Positions 48,601-59,451 are shown, counted from the first letter of the stretch. The stretch is 64,000 nucleotides of DNA from Ceratodon purpureus (GCA_014871385.1 CM026425.1:19614902-19678901), one strand, 5' to 3'. Notes: generated by a model not told the origin, from the letters alone. Numbers and translations: made by a program.

Positions 48601-50334
48601 CTCGGTGGCGGCCTCCATGGCTGCGGCTGCGGGCTCCTCCCCTGCCTTCACCCGCATCGAATCCTCGTCTTCTTCCACCTTAAGTGGCACTGTGCTGGTG
48701 GTTGTCCGCGCCATGCAGTGCTTGGGGATCTCCCTGTTGCTCGCTCCTATGGCCTTCGTTCACATTGAATCCTCGTCATCATCCACCTGAAGTGGCAGCG
48801 TGTTGCTGGGTTTCGGCTCCATGCACTCCTTCGGGATCTCCCTGCTGCTCGCGGCAATTTCCTTCACCCGCATCGAATCCTCCTCTTCTTCCACCTGAAG
48901 TGGCACCGCGTCGATGGCTATCGTCACCAAGCCCTCCTTGCGAATCTCCCTGCTGCTCGCGGCCATGGCCTTCACATACATTGAATCCTCGTCATCATCC
49001 ACCTGAAGTGGCACCGCGTTGGTGGGTTTCGGCTCCACGCACTCCTTCGGGATCTCCCTGCTGCTCGCGGCCATGCCCTTCACCCGCATCGAATCCCCCA
49101 CTGCTGCTTCTATATCCCCTACATCCTTCTTCCCCTTCCCTGCCAGATACACAACCCCACCAACAAATGCACCCACATTCCCCATAACCCATAACCAAAT
49201 AAAACAAATCCTCACCTCTTCTGTGCCTCGGCCGCGGTCCGATGCGTCTCCGTCGCTCGCCATCTCCACCTCCTCACGACCCTCTGCACGCCCCAGCATT
49301 CTCTTGTCAATCCCCTCCTCCTCCGTAACCGCGGGTGTATGCTTCAATGCTGCTTCTGTAGATGCCTTCCCTCCCCCTCCCCGACCTCTAGCCCTCCCTC
49401 GCCCCCCCACCGCGGCCCCTCGACCTCTCCCTCGGGCCGATCCCTCATCCATATCTTCTTCCGCGGGGCCTACCGGAGTATCCAGAGAATCAACATCCTC
49501 CACACTAGTCTCGGGAGGACTTCCAGGTTCCCCTCTCCCCGCCCGCCTTGCAATCGCCTCCCCACCTTCGCCCGCCTCCATAATCTCTCGCCCAACTCTG
49601 CGAGACACGGCTCTTAATGTCTCTGTTTCGGAATCCTCGCCTATGTCAACTATTGCTCTCCGTCCACCTTTAACCTCTTCCTCAACGCTTTTCCAATCGT
49701 CTCTCTTTACAAAGAAATAAATGTTGACAAGAATAAGTTTTCGGGTTTCATGCACCCTAAAATGAACTACGGCTAATTCGCAAATCTTAAACCGTAAAAA
49801 CTAAATCATGCAGCATTGTTTTAAATTTATAAAATTAGTCCACAGAGTCAATCATAAATGGACTACCTCAAAACATTACAGCAAGAAACTTACTACCTCC
49901 GACTGATAATGCCCTCCCAATTGAGAATCTGTCTCTCTTGCTGACGAATTGTTAAAATCGAAAGAAGGTTGTGGAGTTTCAAGATTCTGACTGGTATTGA
50001 ATCCTTCTTCTTCCATCCTTTCCTCCTGTTTCTCACCTCCTACTATTAACTCCTGCTCCTGAGGCTCTACTATAGTGTCCTCTAGAACCTCATCTTTTAC
50101 CTCCACTATGGATTCTAGTATAAGATTTCGAATGCTTAAAAATTTCTTGGCCAAAGGCAGCCCAGCTCCTCTAGCCTTCACTGGTGCCCTGAGAACGTCC
50201 CGTTCTGTAACTAACTTCCTACTTGATGCTTTCCTCTTCCTCGCTCTCCTGTCCGTGAAATCTGTAGGAAATCGTTTCCTTCTTCGCTTCTGACTAACAT
50301 CAGTGGAGGGAGTCCGCCCTCCACTCTCCTTCAT
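42623..50334 (-). CDS. MTF copy D: distinct subfamily of CTD-like/ParB/methyltransferase fusion
   Basis: Exons supported include 50334-49897 (starts MKESGGRTPSTD), 49704-49216, 47370-47311 (60 nt), 47187-46921, 46616-46033 (584 nt, exactly as in copy B) and 45948-45753 (196 nt), then the helical, methyltransferase-like and tail exons to 42623. Heptads are fewer (YMPTSPVYEPSSPGY). The ParB-like block reads VWEGNHRLAAW, the motif IV position VDIPENLHVP, and motif I GDIVLDWKAGTG. From the heptad exon onward I see no stop. The region 49215-47440 can be read as intron or as an extra repeat-coding exon; in the latter case there is a TGA at 48762-48760. N-terminal sequence differs greatly from copies A-C. 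Confidence 0.72.
47460..48655. repeat. 225-bp GC-rich satellite, about 5.3 units, in MTF copy D
   Basis: Units recur near 47468, 47693, 47918, 48143, 48368 and 48593. The period is exactly 75 codons, so frames stay open on both strands (428 codons minus, 436 plus). In the MTF sense strand the unit begins AGEEPAAAAMEAATEAD and contains GQATRRLSDPTPTPM. It lies between exon 2 and exon 3, the same place as the unrelated satellites of the other copies. Confidence 0.92.
48655..49120. repeat. 111-bp repeat, about 4 units, beside the 225-bp satellite
   Basis: The unit encodes, on the minus strand, a 37-aa motif of the type MAASSREIPKECMEPKP followed by PLQVDDDEDSM. The period is a multiple of 3 and the frame is open except for one TGA (48762-48760). 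It forms a second, independent tandem array in the same region of MTF copy D. Confidence 0.85.
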
Positions 50335-51093
50335 GTGTCTAAATAACCTAATGACCCTCCGCACAATAAAGGACTCAATAAAACTTCAGCTCTGCTTATA
50401 TATTCCAGGAGCAAACCATTCCTCAACTACTCGTCGTGGACAGATAATACTTCCCACTTACAAGAATCATCCCCTAGATATAGTTGGTGGATCTAAAAAT
50501 AATTACATTTTGAATTAAAGTTCATGTAAATACAAATACAATTACAATCGATTGGTGCATCAATTAAATCAAGACCATAATAAAAATAAAGACCTTGGAT
50601 ACTCCATCACAATGGGCCTGGCCAATTCTAAACTGAAGTAAAGTTCACAATATCGTCCTGGACATATAAGGAAGATATCTAAGCACCCTTTAAGTTAAAC
50701 GATTGTAATCAAACGCTGTAATATATGCTTCTTTTTCTATTCACAGTATTAAATGTATAATTTAAAAGACGGCTCATTCTAATCTTATAGTACATCATAA
50801 CAAATAGAATCTGCTTCACGTTTGAAAATGATTAAAGTGCAGTTCTAAAAATCGTACCTAATATACTTAGACCTGCAAAAACTGGCACTGTAATTAGTTA
50901 GCGCCGTCTCTCTTAAATCATACATTCGTTACGTAACAGAATGAGTCATTCTTCAACTGTTCACATAGACATTCCAACCTGAATATAAAGATCAACAGCG
51001 ATGCATCATTCCTCTCACTTTGCTCTCGAGATACTGCTTTGCTAATACACTATTCTCCCTTCTTCCTCTAGTATCTCTGAGTTCCCTGCAAAT
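50335..51093. promoter_or_regulatory. Divergent promoter of E2
   Basis: TATATAAG at 50402-50395 lies about 60 bp before the MTF copy D ATG. Toward the transposase the shared GCGATGCATCATTCCTCTCAC lies near 51000. The central foldback of Em and E1 is not evident. Confidence 0.55.
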
Positions 51094-54000
51094 ATGGGGA
51101 TGGTCTGTCTGTACGCCCAGGGCATGGGCATCCCCCTTAGGTTTCGCGTAGATGACGATGGTCTAGCTACAGTTTCCTCTCTTCGCCTGAGTCTCAGATT
51201 CCTTTTCCGTGAGGATTCCATCAGTATAGAGGAGGAGATCTTTGATGACGTTACTGCCGAGGTTACAGACACTCTCGGGCAACCTTCACTGAGAGATGAA
51301 AACAATATGTTGCAGTGGAGACTCCTCCCTGGATCCTATAGAGTCTATGGTCTTACTGATTCTCTTATGGCTGCATCCACTGAGATCCTCACCCCCCGTC
51401 GCTCTTCTACTTGCACAATTCAGACTCCCTTACCTCGTGATGTCAAGGTCAAAGTCGAGCCTGGTACCGAGACTTCAGATGTAGAGAAACCTCTTCCGAC
51501 CGTCATATCTCTCTCTTCTGATGACGAAGTCAGTCCCGTCAAGTTGGTGCCTAAGGTCCACGCAGATGCTCCTCCTTCCAATGTGTCTCCTCCATTGTCT
51601 CAGGTCACAGTTAGCATTGTTCCGCTGCTTAAAGAGATTGCTAAGACGCGTGGGTCCAAAAACATTTTGAAGAAGATAGACTATTCCACTATTAGACACG
51701 AGAGAGTTGAGTACTTGCCTGCGAAGTTTGATGGTCCGGTTCTTTTTGAGTTGCCCCCAGCTGCTGCGGGATCCTCTAAGCTCGCCGCCAAGTCAATGCA
51801 GGGAATGGACAAACGATACAATGGACACTTGTGGACCAACACCATCACAACAAACATCAAAAACGACTTCGGACTCTCTTTTCGAAGTTCCACCTGCGTC
51901 GGATGGCTGCGCTGCAGCAACAAGGAGTGTGACTTCATGAAGCGTGTTCCCAAGATCTTCGAGGTTAACGAGACTGAGTTCGAAGGCTGTACCCTGCAAG
52001 CTTTTGTCATGGACCAGCCTCCTCCATCTGACTCCACGCTAGTGTGCAAGGTATGTAAAGAACCTCCATCATGTGTAGCTACATGCGAGGCTAAGATCTA
52101 TTACGTTGTGGGCAAACCGAATCAGACTAGAGCTTGTATTCACATAGGAACACATCATCATCCAGTCAAAGTTGGAGACTACAGAGACTCTAAAGCAGAG
52201 ACTAGTAGCTTAATAGAAGAGCAAGTAGAGATGAACAACAAAGCAACAAAGAGCGCCGTTGTCCTGGAGGCGAGCAAACTCCTCATCGGGAGCTACCTTC
52301 TACAGCCCGAGGATGCACCACCGAGGAAGCTGACGATCGAGGAGCTGGTTCCGGTTCTGGATCGATGCAAGGACATGGCGTCACCAAACATCCGCAACAA
52401 AGTCGCCACCTTCAAAAAATTCAAAAGGTACGGAATCATGGACGGTATCACCAAGCTCCGTGGTAACAGTCTCTGGGCGTATGTCCAGGAGAATAGGTTT
52501 CCTGGTCAGGGATCTATGCGTGACAAAGTCTTCCTCTTCAAGATGTCGGAGGTCGGGCCGGGAAGTGGTGTCGACCTGGTCAGCCGTATGCAAGCTGGTG
52601 GCGACTTGGAGAACGCATGGATCATGTTCGACCATGTCAAACGCGTCAAAGACTGGTCGACGATGGCGTGCCATGTGTACGACGCCACCTACTGCCGCGT
52701 GATGACAATCGCCACTTGCGACATGCAGTCCGAGGACACGGAGGCCCAGCTCGTCTTCTGGAAAAACCTGAACCTGGTCATGGAGATCAATGGCGTTGCA
52801 GCGCCGAACTTCAAGGGTTCATGGCAGATAACGCACAGGCGAATTGGAATGCAGTGCGAATCCTTTACGGCAATGGCAACAAAGAGGACCCAATGGAGGA
52901 CCGGGAGAGGTCGTGCTTGTTCCACTGGACTCAGAACATGGTGGCGTATACGCAGAAGCACTTCCCCGAAGAACTCTGGGAACAGCACAAGAAGATGTGC
53001 ACTCAGTACAAGAATGCGACCAGCATGGCAGAGGCGGAAACTCTGTACCACGCGTTGCGAGCATGGTGGGCATCCACCGGGGTCGTTGGAGAGAGCGGGC
53101 TCATCAAACTCGATCAGTGGCTGTCATTCTGGCACCACCGCTTCCGCCAGTGGGGGGGATTCATGACCGAGGTATTATCTCTGGACTCTGTTTTCATGTT
53201 TTTGATACTGGTTTCCTAGCCCTAACCTACAAAACTGTAATCGGTGATTCTAACGGCATCTACTGTCAAATCTGCAGAAATTCACGAAAGAAGAACTCAC
53301 AGAGATGCCGACCTGTAACCTCGCCGAAACAGTTCACAACAAGTGGCTCCAAGCTTCAGGAAACAACGGGAACGACCTGTATGTTGCTACCGTGGACGAT
53401 TTCGTTCGAGCTTTTCTACAGGTTGTTAACTACTACCAGTTCCTCAAAGGTGACGTCGGCGGAACAGGACCGTCCAAGAAGGAACTCAGGCTCCGGATGG
53501 CTGAACGCAACGCGAAGAAATGGGGAAATCCTACACTGCTCGACAAGCCCATGCTCGATATGCCAGGCGCGGATGAGTTCTGCACCCGTCAGCCTATCAT
53601 GCCTGGAGCGGAAGTCTTCGGTTCACAGAAGCGAAAAGCCGACGTCCTTATCGGAGCTGACGAGGAGTCTCATCGCCCGGACAAGACAAACTTCTCACGC
53701 CCGAGAGGCCCAAGACGTGCCGTCAGGGCTCGCCCTATGCAGATGCCCGTCATTGTGGAAGACGACTCCGAACACGACACCGAGGTACAATGTACGCAAC
53801 CTCCTGCCCAGGAAGTTGATTCCCCTTTACCTTCACCTGTGAACAAGGGCGGCATTCGCCATGTCAACGCGGTTGAAGAAACCAAGGTGGACGTGAAGCA
53901 GTGGCACATTTCGAGACTACACAAACTTTCTGCGAAGTGCTGCTGGGCCCAAAGAGCTGAAACGAAGAAGAAGTGCACTGAGAGAATCGTCAGAGGGCCC

Positions 54001-54771
54001 CATTCCAGAGCTGCACCGACCTACACTGGGCTCTGGACTAACTATCGCAGGAACCTAGTCGAGAAGACAGAGTTCTTCTTCTGCTCCGACGATATTGAGC
54101 GCTGCGTGAAAGGCTCTAAGCGCAAGTGGGTAGCACACTACTCAAAGGACCAGGAACTCCCCACCATTCCTGAGGTCTGAACAGTGAAACTAGGTACTAA
54201 CCTAAAACTTACTGAGATTCTTGCCCTCGAAGCAGCGGGCTTTCAACTTCCGCCGAAGAAACCGGTCTCCCCAAGACGCCTGTTCTCTTCTGCCCCGCCC
54301 CCTGCAAATCTCAGCTCCGTGCCAGTCCCTGCAGACGCTGACCGCTACCCAGGCAAGAGAGACGGCAAGATGGTGAAGCGCACTGCCACCCGTCCCAATC
54401 AAGCGCAGCAACTCTCCATGGGCTCCTCCGAGTCTCTTAAAGCGCGCCTCCGTTCCGTCACCATGATACCTGAGCCGGGCCACGGTTGCATCATTGGGCT
54501 GGATTCGGGCGTCACTCCACACATCACACGGTACCAGATTACCATTAGTTCTTACCCTGGTTGCACTTGCCCAGCATTCAAGAAGACGATGACTACGTTC
54601 CGTGGCAAGACTCAGTTCACGTATTGTAAGCACCTATACTACATACTCTTGAAGGTCTGCACCCGTGATCCCGAAGCCGAGCTTTTCATCCATGCGCCTA
54701 CCTTCAGCTTCAACGAGGTCAAGCTACTCTTAGAGAGTGGAATCTTGCGTCACCCCTTGGCGAAGAAGTAG
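51094..54771 (+). pseudogene. MULE transposase with SWIM finger, copy in E2 (frameshift and stop)
   Basis: Exons are 51094-53171 and 53279-54771. All domains of copy 1 are present: N-terminal zinc-binding region, VYDATY, CLFHW and the SWIM finger (CTCPAF to YCKH). A single G is missing at about 52814-52817, just before the FMADNAQANW aspartate, and TGA at 54178-54180 replaces the TGG of PEVWPV. At the place where copy 1 has its stop this copy reads ITKLRG, showing the two copies were broken independently. Confidence 0.88.
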
Positions 54772-55025
54772 GTAGCCCTCCTACTTTAGAACTGCCATTT
54801 CCACAATGGCCATTTGTCACGTAGTGAATGATTTTAGTAATATACCATGTACTAAGTCAGCTATTCAGAAGCTGTATTCACTTTTTCATTATATTCAAGG
54901 CTTTGTCGTTCTCATTGATTGCTCTCTATTTGAAAACATTCTATCTTGAACAAGTGCACTATATACTTCGTATCCCCTGACATGTATCTTTTATTACAGC
55001 AAACATATACTTGTTATTAGATGTC

Positions 55026-55478
55026 TCAATCTTCGAACCTAACACGTTTAGGGTTGCCCACTACACTATCAGCAGGACTGCCACCCACTGACTGTACTAC
55101 AGGAGAAACTACATTCGCATTTACTTTCGTTCCCACACTTGGAGCGTGTCCTTGGTATGAACGTTTCAGCAATGGCCCACCTCCCCGCCTCCGATTAACT
55201 GATTCCCTGGAATAGGTTCCCCTTGAGATCTTTCCAACCTTCGAGTATGCATGTGGTTGCAAAGGCACATCTGCGTCCTTCTCTAGCACTATGATTTCAT
55301 CCGAATTTTCTGAACGTCGAAGGTCAGCTCTTACATCCGGTTGTACGTCAACATCCGTTGTCGAAGGACGCCCTTGGCTGTTGGCCGTCACCTCTTCTTC
55401 GTCCTCCACCTCAACATATGGTTCAAATGGACAAACATCGTCAGCAAGTGAAACAACAATATCTCTGACGTCTTCCAT
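55026..55478 (-). CDS. Gene R, copy in E2
   Basis: The same 150-aa frame, identical in protein to the E1 copy. It lies within the tract that is nearly identical between E1 and E2. No recognised domain. Confidence 0.65.
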   Translation of the reverse strand: MEDVRDIVVSLADDVCPFEPYVEVEDEEEVTANSQGRPSTTDVDVQPDVRADLRRSENSDEIIVLEKDADVPLQPHAYSKVGKISRGTYSRESVNRRRGGGPLLKRSYQGHAPSVGTKVNANVVSPVVQSVGGSPADSVVGNPKRVRFED

Positions 55479-55714
55479 AGCTGCTGTCCCGCACTACGGA
55501 AAAGAGCTTCACATAACACCAACACAAAAGAGGCAGAGACATTCCCTACTCTTATCTTAAATATCCCTGAAGAAGATGCTTGGTGCCCTTGAAAATCGGC
55601 TATTCATTCATTGAGAAGTTGTCATCCTCCTAAACCGAATGGAAAAAGATGAAGGTTTAGCAGAGGTCATTTAGCATTTAAATTTTTTTCTAGAAATTAA
55701 AGAATGAAGAAAAG

Positions 55715-55759
<45 letters not shown>

Positions 55760-56272
55760 ATTTATATTAATTGAAATTAAAAAGATTAAAGAAAAGAATA
55801 GCAATATTTAAAATGAAGGTTGAAAATAATATAAAGGAGATCAATAAATTGAATGTGAAAATAAAATGATTGTGAAAATAAAATGAAGGAGAAAATTAAA
55901 TGAAAGGAGGCTTTTGACCCCTCTAACAAGATAGATAGAATAAAGAAAATTTTATAAAAAATACAAGACAAATATCAAAAAAATTAAAAAAAAAAAAAAA
56001 AAAAGAGAAAGGCATGTAGACTATGGTGGATGAATTCTAGCAATGTTAAGAAAATGTTACGAAATTAAATGTTACTTGATCCATGTTCAGAGGTTCAATA
56101 CCAATACATTTTAAGTAGTAATTTGCATATAAATTTAAGGAGATAAGGGGAATTACTGTACGCCTGAACTAGTTAGAAGGAGCTGGAGCATAGTAATTGG
56201 TGCACGTTAAAAAATTAATCACCAAGAAAAGAGAATATCAACTACAAATTCAATGAAAATACTGTAATTAGT
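55479..56272. other. AT-rich spacer with poly(A) run in E2
   Basis: Counterpart of 37650-38437. The A run is 44 nt at 55715-55758. No gene is seen. Confidence 0.7.
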
Positions 56273-56480
56273 CCACGGTTATAGGGTCAATTAAATTACT
56301 AAAATTAGTATATTTCCAAAAAATACACTCAGAATATTCGAATCTTCTAATTTTATAATTTATTTTTAGTAAAAAAAGTGCTATTTTAAGGTTCTGTCCC
56401 CCATTCTGTGCTCTCCGCTCTCCAAATCTGCGCTCACCGCTCTCCGCTCTGCGCTCTCCGCTCACGTACAAGCTTCCCTC
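56273..56480 (+). repeat. Right TIR of E2
   Basis: Inner box at 56273-56287, with short GC-rich units from about 56404 to the terminus CTTCCCTC at 56480. It is followed by a copy of H1 flank in place of H2. Confidence 0.9.
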
Positions 56481-56972
56481 CTAATACCCTGTTGATCGAT
56501 TCAAATCGAGAGACAAATGTAACTTCTCCTGGGAATGTACTCTATACATCTCCATGGCATTATCCAACCGATCGTCACTCCAACCTTGTGAAGAATCTCT
56601 TTCCGTTTATCCGAGAACTAGCCGGCTCTGGAGAGGATGTTAGGGAATTTATGAAGAAGAATCGGAATATGGTTCCTGGCTTGGATCCATTGGGTAGTAA
56701 GGATCATGTTGTAGTCGAACTGAGGAAATGGCAGAGAGCTAAATGATCGATGTGTTGGTTCCCTGGAATAGATAATCGAGAAAGCAGAGGTTTACCTATC
56801 AAGGATTTATGTAAGAATTTCTTTTTAATAGTGTGATAGCACTTCTTGAGTGCTGATAAGTAATATATGTTCTCGAGGACAATATTTCTGAATATACTGC
56901 TTCTTTTTATTGAATGTAAAGGTTAATTCACGGTTGATTTAGATAGTATTTGTATGGTTTGAATGTGATCAT
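56481..56972 (+). repeat. 492-bp copy of the H1 3' end beyond the E2 terminus
   Basis: 56481-56972 matches 38646-39137 at a constant offset of 17,835 bp, apparently without differences, starting with the E1 TSD sequence CTAATACCCT and including the H1 C-terminal frame (to 56746) and 3' flank. At 56973 the match stops and the candidate E2 TSD and H2 coding sequence begin. Confidence 0.93.
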
Positions 56973-57421
56973 GGTTGTGGTTGTTTGGAGAATCTCAACC
57001 GCTGTTTCTTCTAACCCAAGAGTATTGCACTACTCTGAAACATGGCGAGAAGAATTTAATGTATCGTTCTCAGGATGCACTTCATGAGGAATTCTTCAAA
57101 GAACTTCCTCTCTTCTGGAAGTTGGAATGGCCTATAGATTTGGGAGGCTTTGTGCCATCACCCGAGAATACGGTCATTGTTGATGATACTCCCTTGAAGT
57201 GTTACCTGAATCCAGAGGGAAATTGTATTTATCCTAAGCCTTGGCATAGCGCAAATGAATCGCACAGTGATATTCTTAAAGATATGCGCGATCTCTTCAA
57301 CTTGAGTCGTTCGGATCTGTCTGTACCACAGTATGTAGATATCTTGATGGTGGATCCTAAGGGATTTAGAGCTATGGGCAAAATCCAATTTCAAGAGATA
57401 GACAGATTGCGGATACGCTGA

Positions 57422-58172
57422 AGCCGTTCACTAGGCTAGTTAGACCCAGTATACTGTTCTTGCGAAGACGTTGAAGCCGTTCACTAGGTTAGTTAGACTC
57501 CAGTACATGGTATTAACGGAGACTATGAGATTAAGGAGACAGTCTTAATCATTTTGAACATCCTCTCGGTGGTCCGTAATCTGCCTTCATACTCTTACTA
57601 TTTTGTGGATCGATTAATTTTGAAAATCAGATTGTGTTTGGTATCGTCTTATTTGCCTTATTCATCCATTACATGTTAGTAAGGAATAAGTGTAAGCTGT
57701 GCTTTGAAGTAATCAATGTCCTTAGTGAATGTATGCATTTCGTTTCAGTATCTTGGAATAGTGCATTTACTGTGTCCTCTATTCTTCGATTCGGTGCATG
57801 TTGTTTTGGGTTCTATACATTGACGAATTGGTTACAGTGAGGGACTTGGAATCACGTATATACAATGCACATATTCCCTTGAATTTATGTTCTTCATTGA
57901 GGCCGTGTAGTCGGACAAGCTTTAATTGGAAGAGTATTCTTAATTTATCAGTCGCAAATATTTAGTGTTTTTCTGCTTTTGTATGTAGAGAGTGAGTATC
58001 CGAAATCACTTTCGATGTAGAATGTGAACATGAGGTTGTACCCTAAACGTTTGGCACTATTTGATGTCAAAGTTACATCCCGAAATCAAGTTGAAAATGT
58101 ATTTGGTTATGTATGCCTATAACTGTTCTTTACCTTGACAACTTCTGACATTTGCTAGATTATATATGACAG
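57422..58172. other. H2 3' region
   Basis: No gene recognised. A direct repeat of about 28 bp (TGAAGCCGTTCACTAGG) occurs at 57419 and 57472. GATTAAGGAGACAGTCTTAATC near 57530 is a small relative of the ATTAAGATGATC hairpin core between H1 and H2. Confidence 0.5.
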
Positions 58173-58580
58173 GTCTTCATAGACACGCGTGGTGGTCAGC
58201 CTACTCCACATATGAATGCAACCAATGCCGGGGTTCGCAAGAACATTTGTGAGCGCTATGTTTTGCCAGCAATGGACTACTCTTCACCTTCTGATATAGA
58301 CGTCGGCGTCGTCAACAGCTGGCCACATCGGCCTAAGAAAGTAATAAATCCACACAACATAGTGCATTCTTATGCAAACGTCAATGCAAGCTTCTGCGGT
58401 GGTATGTACAGTAGATTCTTTGGAAGGCGTCCTAGCAGTGGAATACCTTCAAAAGTCAGGATAGAAGGTCCAATGCCACCTGGAAGTACTAGATCGAATA
58501 GAAGTGTTCTTATGAGGATTTATGAAGAAAGAAAGGCAGTTGTAGCAGCAGGGATTATTCACTGGTCTGATGCTAGTTAG
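58173..58580 (+). CDS. Orphan exon, about 135 codons
   Basis: The frame is open from an AG acceptor-like site (GACAG before VFIDTRGGQPTPHM) to the stop after HWSDAS. The first ATG is at 58212. The composition is protein-like (CERYVLPAMDYSSP, NSWPHRPKKVINPHN, VLMRIYEERKAVVAAG). I recognise no family. It could be the last exon of H2 through alternative splicing or a separate small gene. Confidence 0.45.
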   Translation, partial: VFIDTRGGQPTPHMNATNAGVRKNICERYVLPAMDYSSPSDIDVGVVNSWPHRPKKVINPHNIVHSYANVNASFCGGMYSRFFGRRPSSGIPSKVRIEGPMPPGSTRSNRSVLMRIYEERKAVVAAGIIHWSDAS

Positions 58581-59099
58581 ATTCTTGTAATATATGATAT
58601 GTAGTGCATATGATGAGAGTAGCCTACATTGGGGAAAGTGTGTGCACTACATATTACATTAATATACATCAAAAGATGTTTTGGAGAATAAGAGGTTTTC
58701 GAAGTTGGTGAAAATTCAGTATGAAATTGAGATGTTTTAATAACCATTTGATGTATGCAATGGATCTCATTTAGAGCTCTCTGGAATATTGAGTGTTTAA
58801 GCACTTAACCAATCGTATATTATTTCTTCTACATTCTCCTTTCCAAGCAACAGTATTCTTAAAATAGGTCTTATCCTAAAATTTTTCATATAGATTAGGA
58901 ACTATAACATTATGAAACTCAATAATGAATGGGCTTATAGTATGCTAACAAATAATGAATAGGTTAGGACAGAGTTTGGAGGGAGATAGGTCTGAAATTA
59001 CAAAACGTGCGAGATATATTCAACGACGCAGTTTTGTTCCAATGTCCCAAATTCGCCCATTGTTCCCAAATTAATTAATATGGTGTTCATTTCATTTTG
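58581..59099. other. Spacer without recognised features
   Basis: AT-rich DNA between the orphan exon and the solo element end; no frame, repeat or terminus stands out. Confidence 0.4.
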
Positions 59100-59451
59100 C
59101 TTGTTTTGAGACTTTTTATTCCTAGAATTATCTACATTATCTAAAAGCATCAGGCTGGAATACTCGTATCTATATCCAATAAGGGATCAAATCTAAAGGA
59201 TTGTATGCATGACGTCATCATGACATCAGCTCTAATTTTTACCTCATAGTACAAACGTAAGATACTAAATTCCATGGTAATATACCCTTTTCCTAAAATA
59301 AGTAACAAAATCATGCCTTATTTTAGTAATTTTCTACAGTTATAGGGTCTACTTTGCTTTTGATAATTTGGCTAATTGTCATTTCTGTGCTCTCCATTCT
59401 GTGCTCTCCGCTCTCCGCTCTACGCTCTCCGCACACATACGAACTTTCCCC
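59100..59451 (-). mobile_element. Solo left end of a Mutator-like element
   Basis: From about 59115 the sequence matches 22150-22240 of Em (CTGGAATACTCGTATCTA), then skips gene L and continues with the TGACGTCA double site (59210-59228), a diverged inner box (near 59333), short GC-rich repeats and the end ACGAACTTTCCCC at 59451. No right TIR is found, so it is a deletion derivative or a broken end. Confidence 0.75.

Larger units (their letters stand above)
40971..56480 (+). mobile_element. E2: near full-length Mutator-like element (15.5 kb)
   Basis: The most complete copy: left TIR, gene L, MTF copy D, promoter, two-exon transposase, gene R, poly(A) run and right TIR. The transposase has a frameshift and a stop, so it is non-autonomous. 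The right third (from about 54500) is almost identical to E1, while the left part is a distinct subfamily, so it is a mosaic. It disrupts H2. Confidence 0.92.
40636..57421 (+). pseudogene. H2: FCP1-like HAD gene, split by E2
   Basis: The visible exon starts at 40636 after CTCCACAG, runs to 40970, and the frame resumes at 56983 to the stop at 57421; the host frame across the site reads SWLFGES. Motif I is LVILDLNHVL, the D-x-N variant of the FCP1-type DxD that I recall from plant FCP1-like proteins; RPNVRLFLQRLMALAHVGVWT is the next conserved block, split here as RPNVRLFLQRL and MALAHVGVWT; the C-terminal part has NTVIVDDTPLKCYLNP. It is therefore closer to an active phosphatase than H1. The intron before 40636 matches the position and phase of the H1 intron before 25445, so the two genes are tandem duplicates. 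No long N-terminal exon like that of H1 is seen. Confidence 0.7.

Noticed and set aside
40971-56480. Endogenous giant virus, Polinton or bacteriophage origin because of the ParB and methyltransferase domains
   Set aside because: No capsid, packaging ATPase, integrase or polymerase gene is seen; TIRs, 10-bp TSD and a MULE transposase define a plain DNA transposon.
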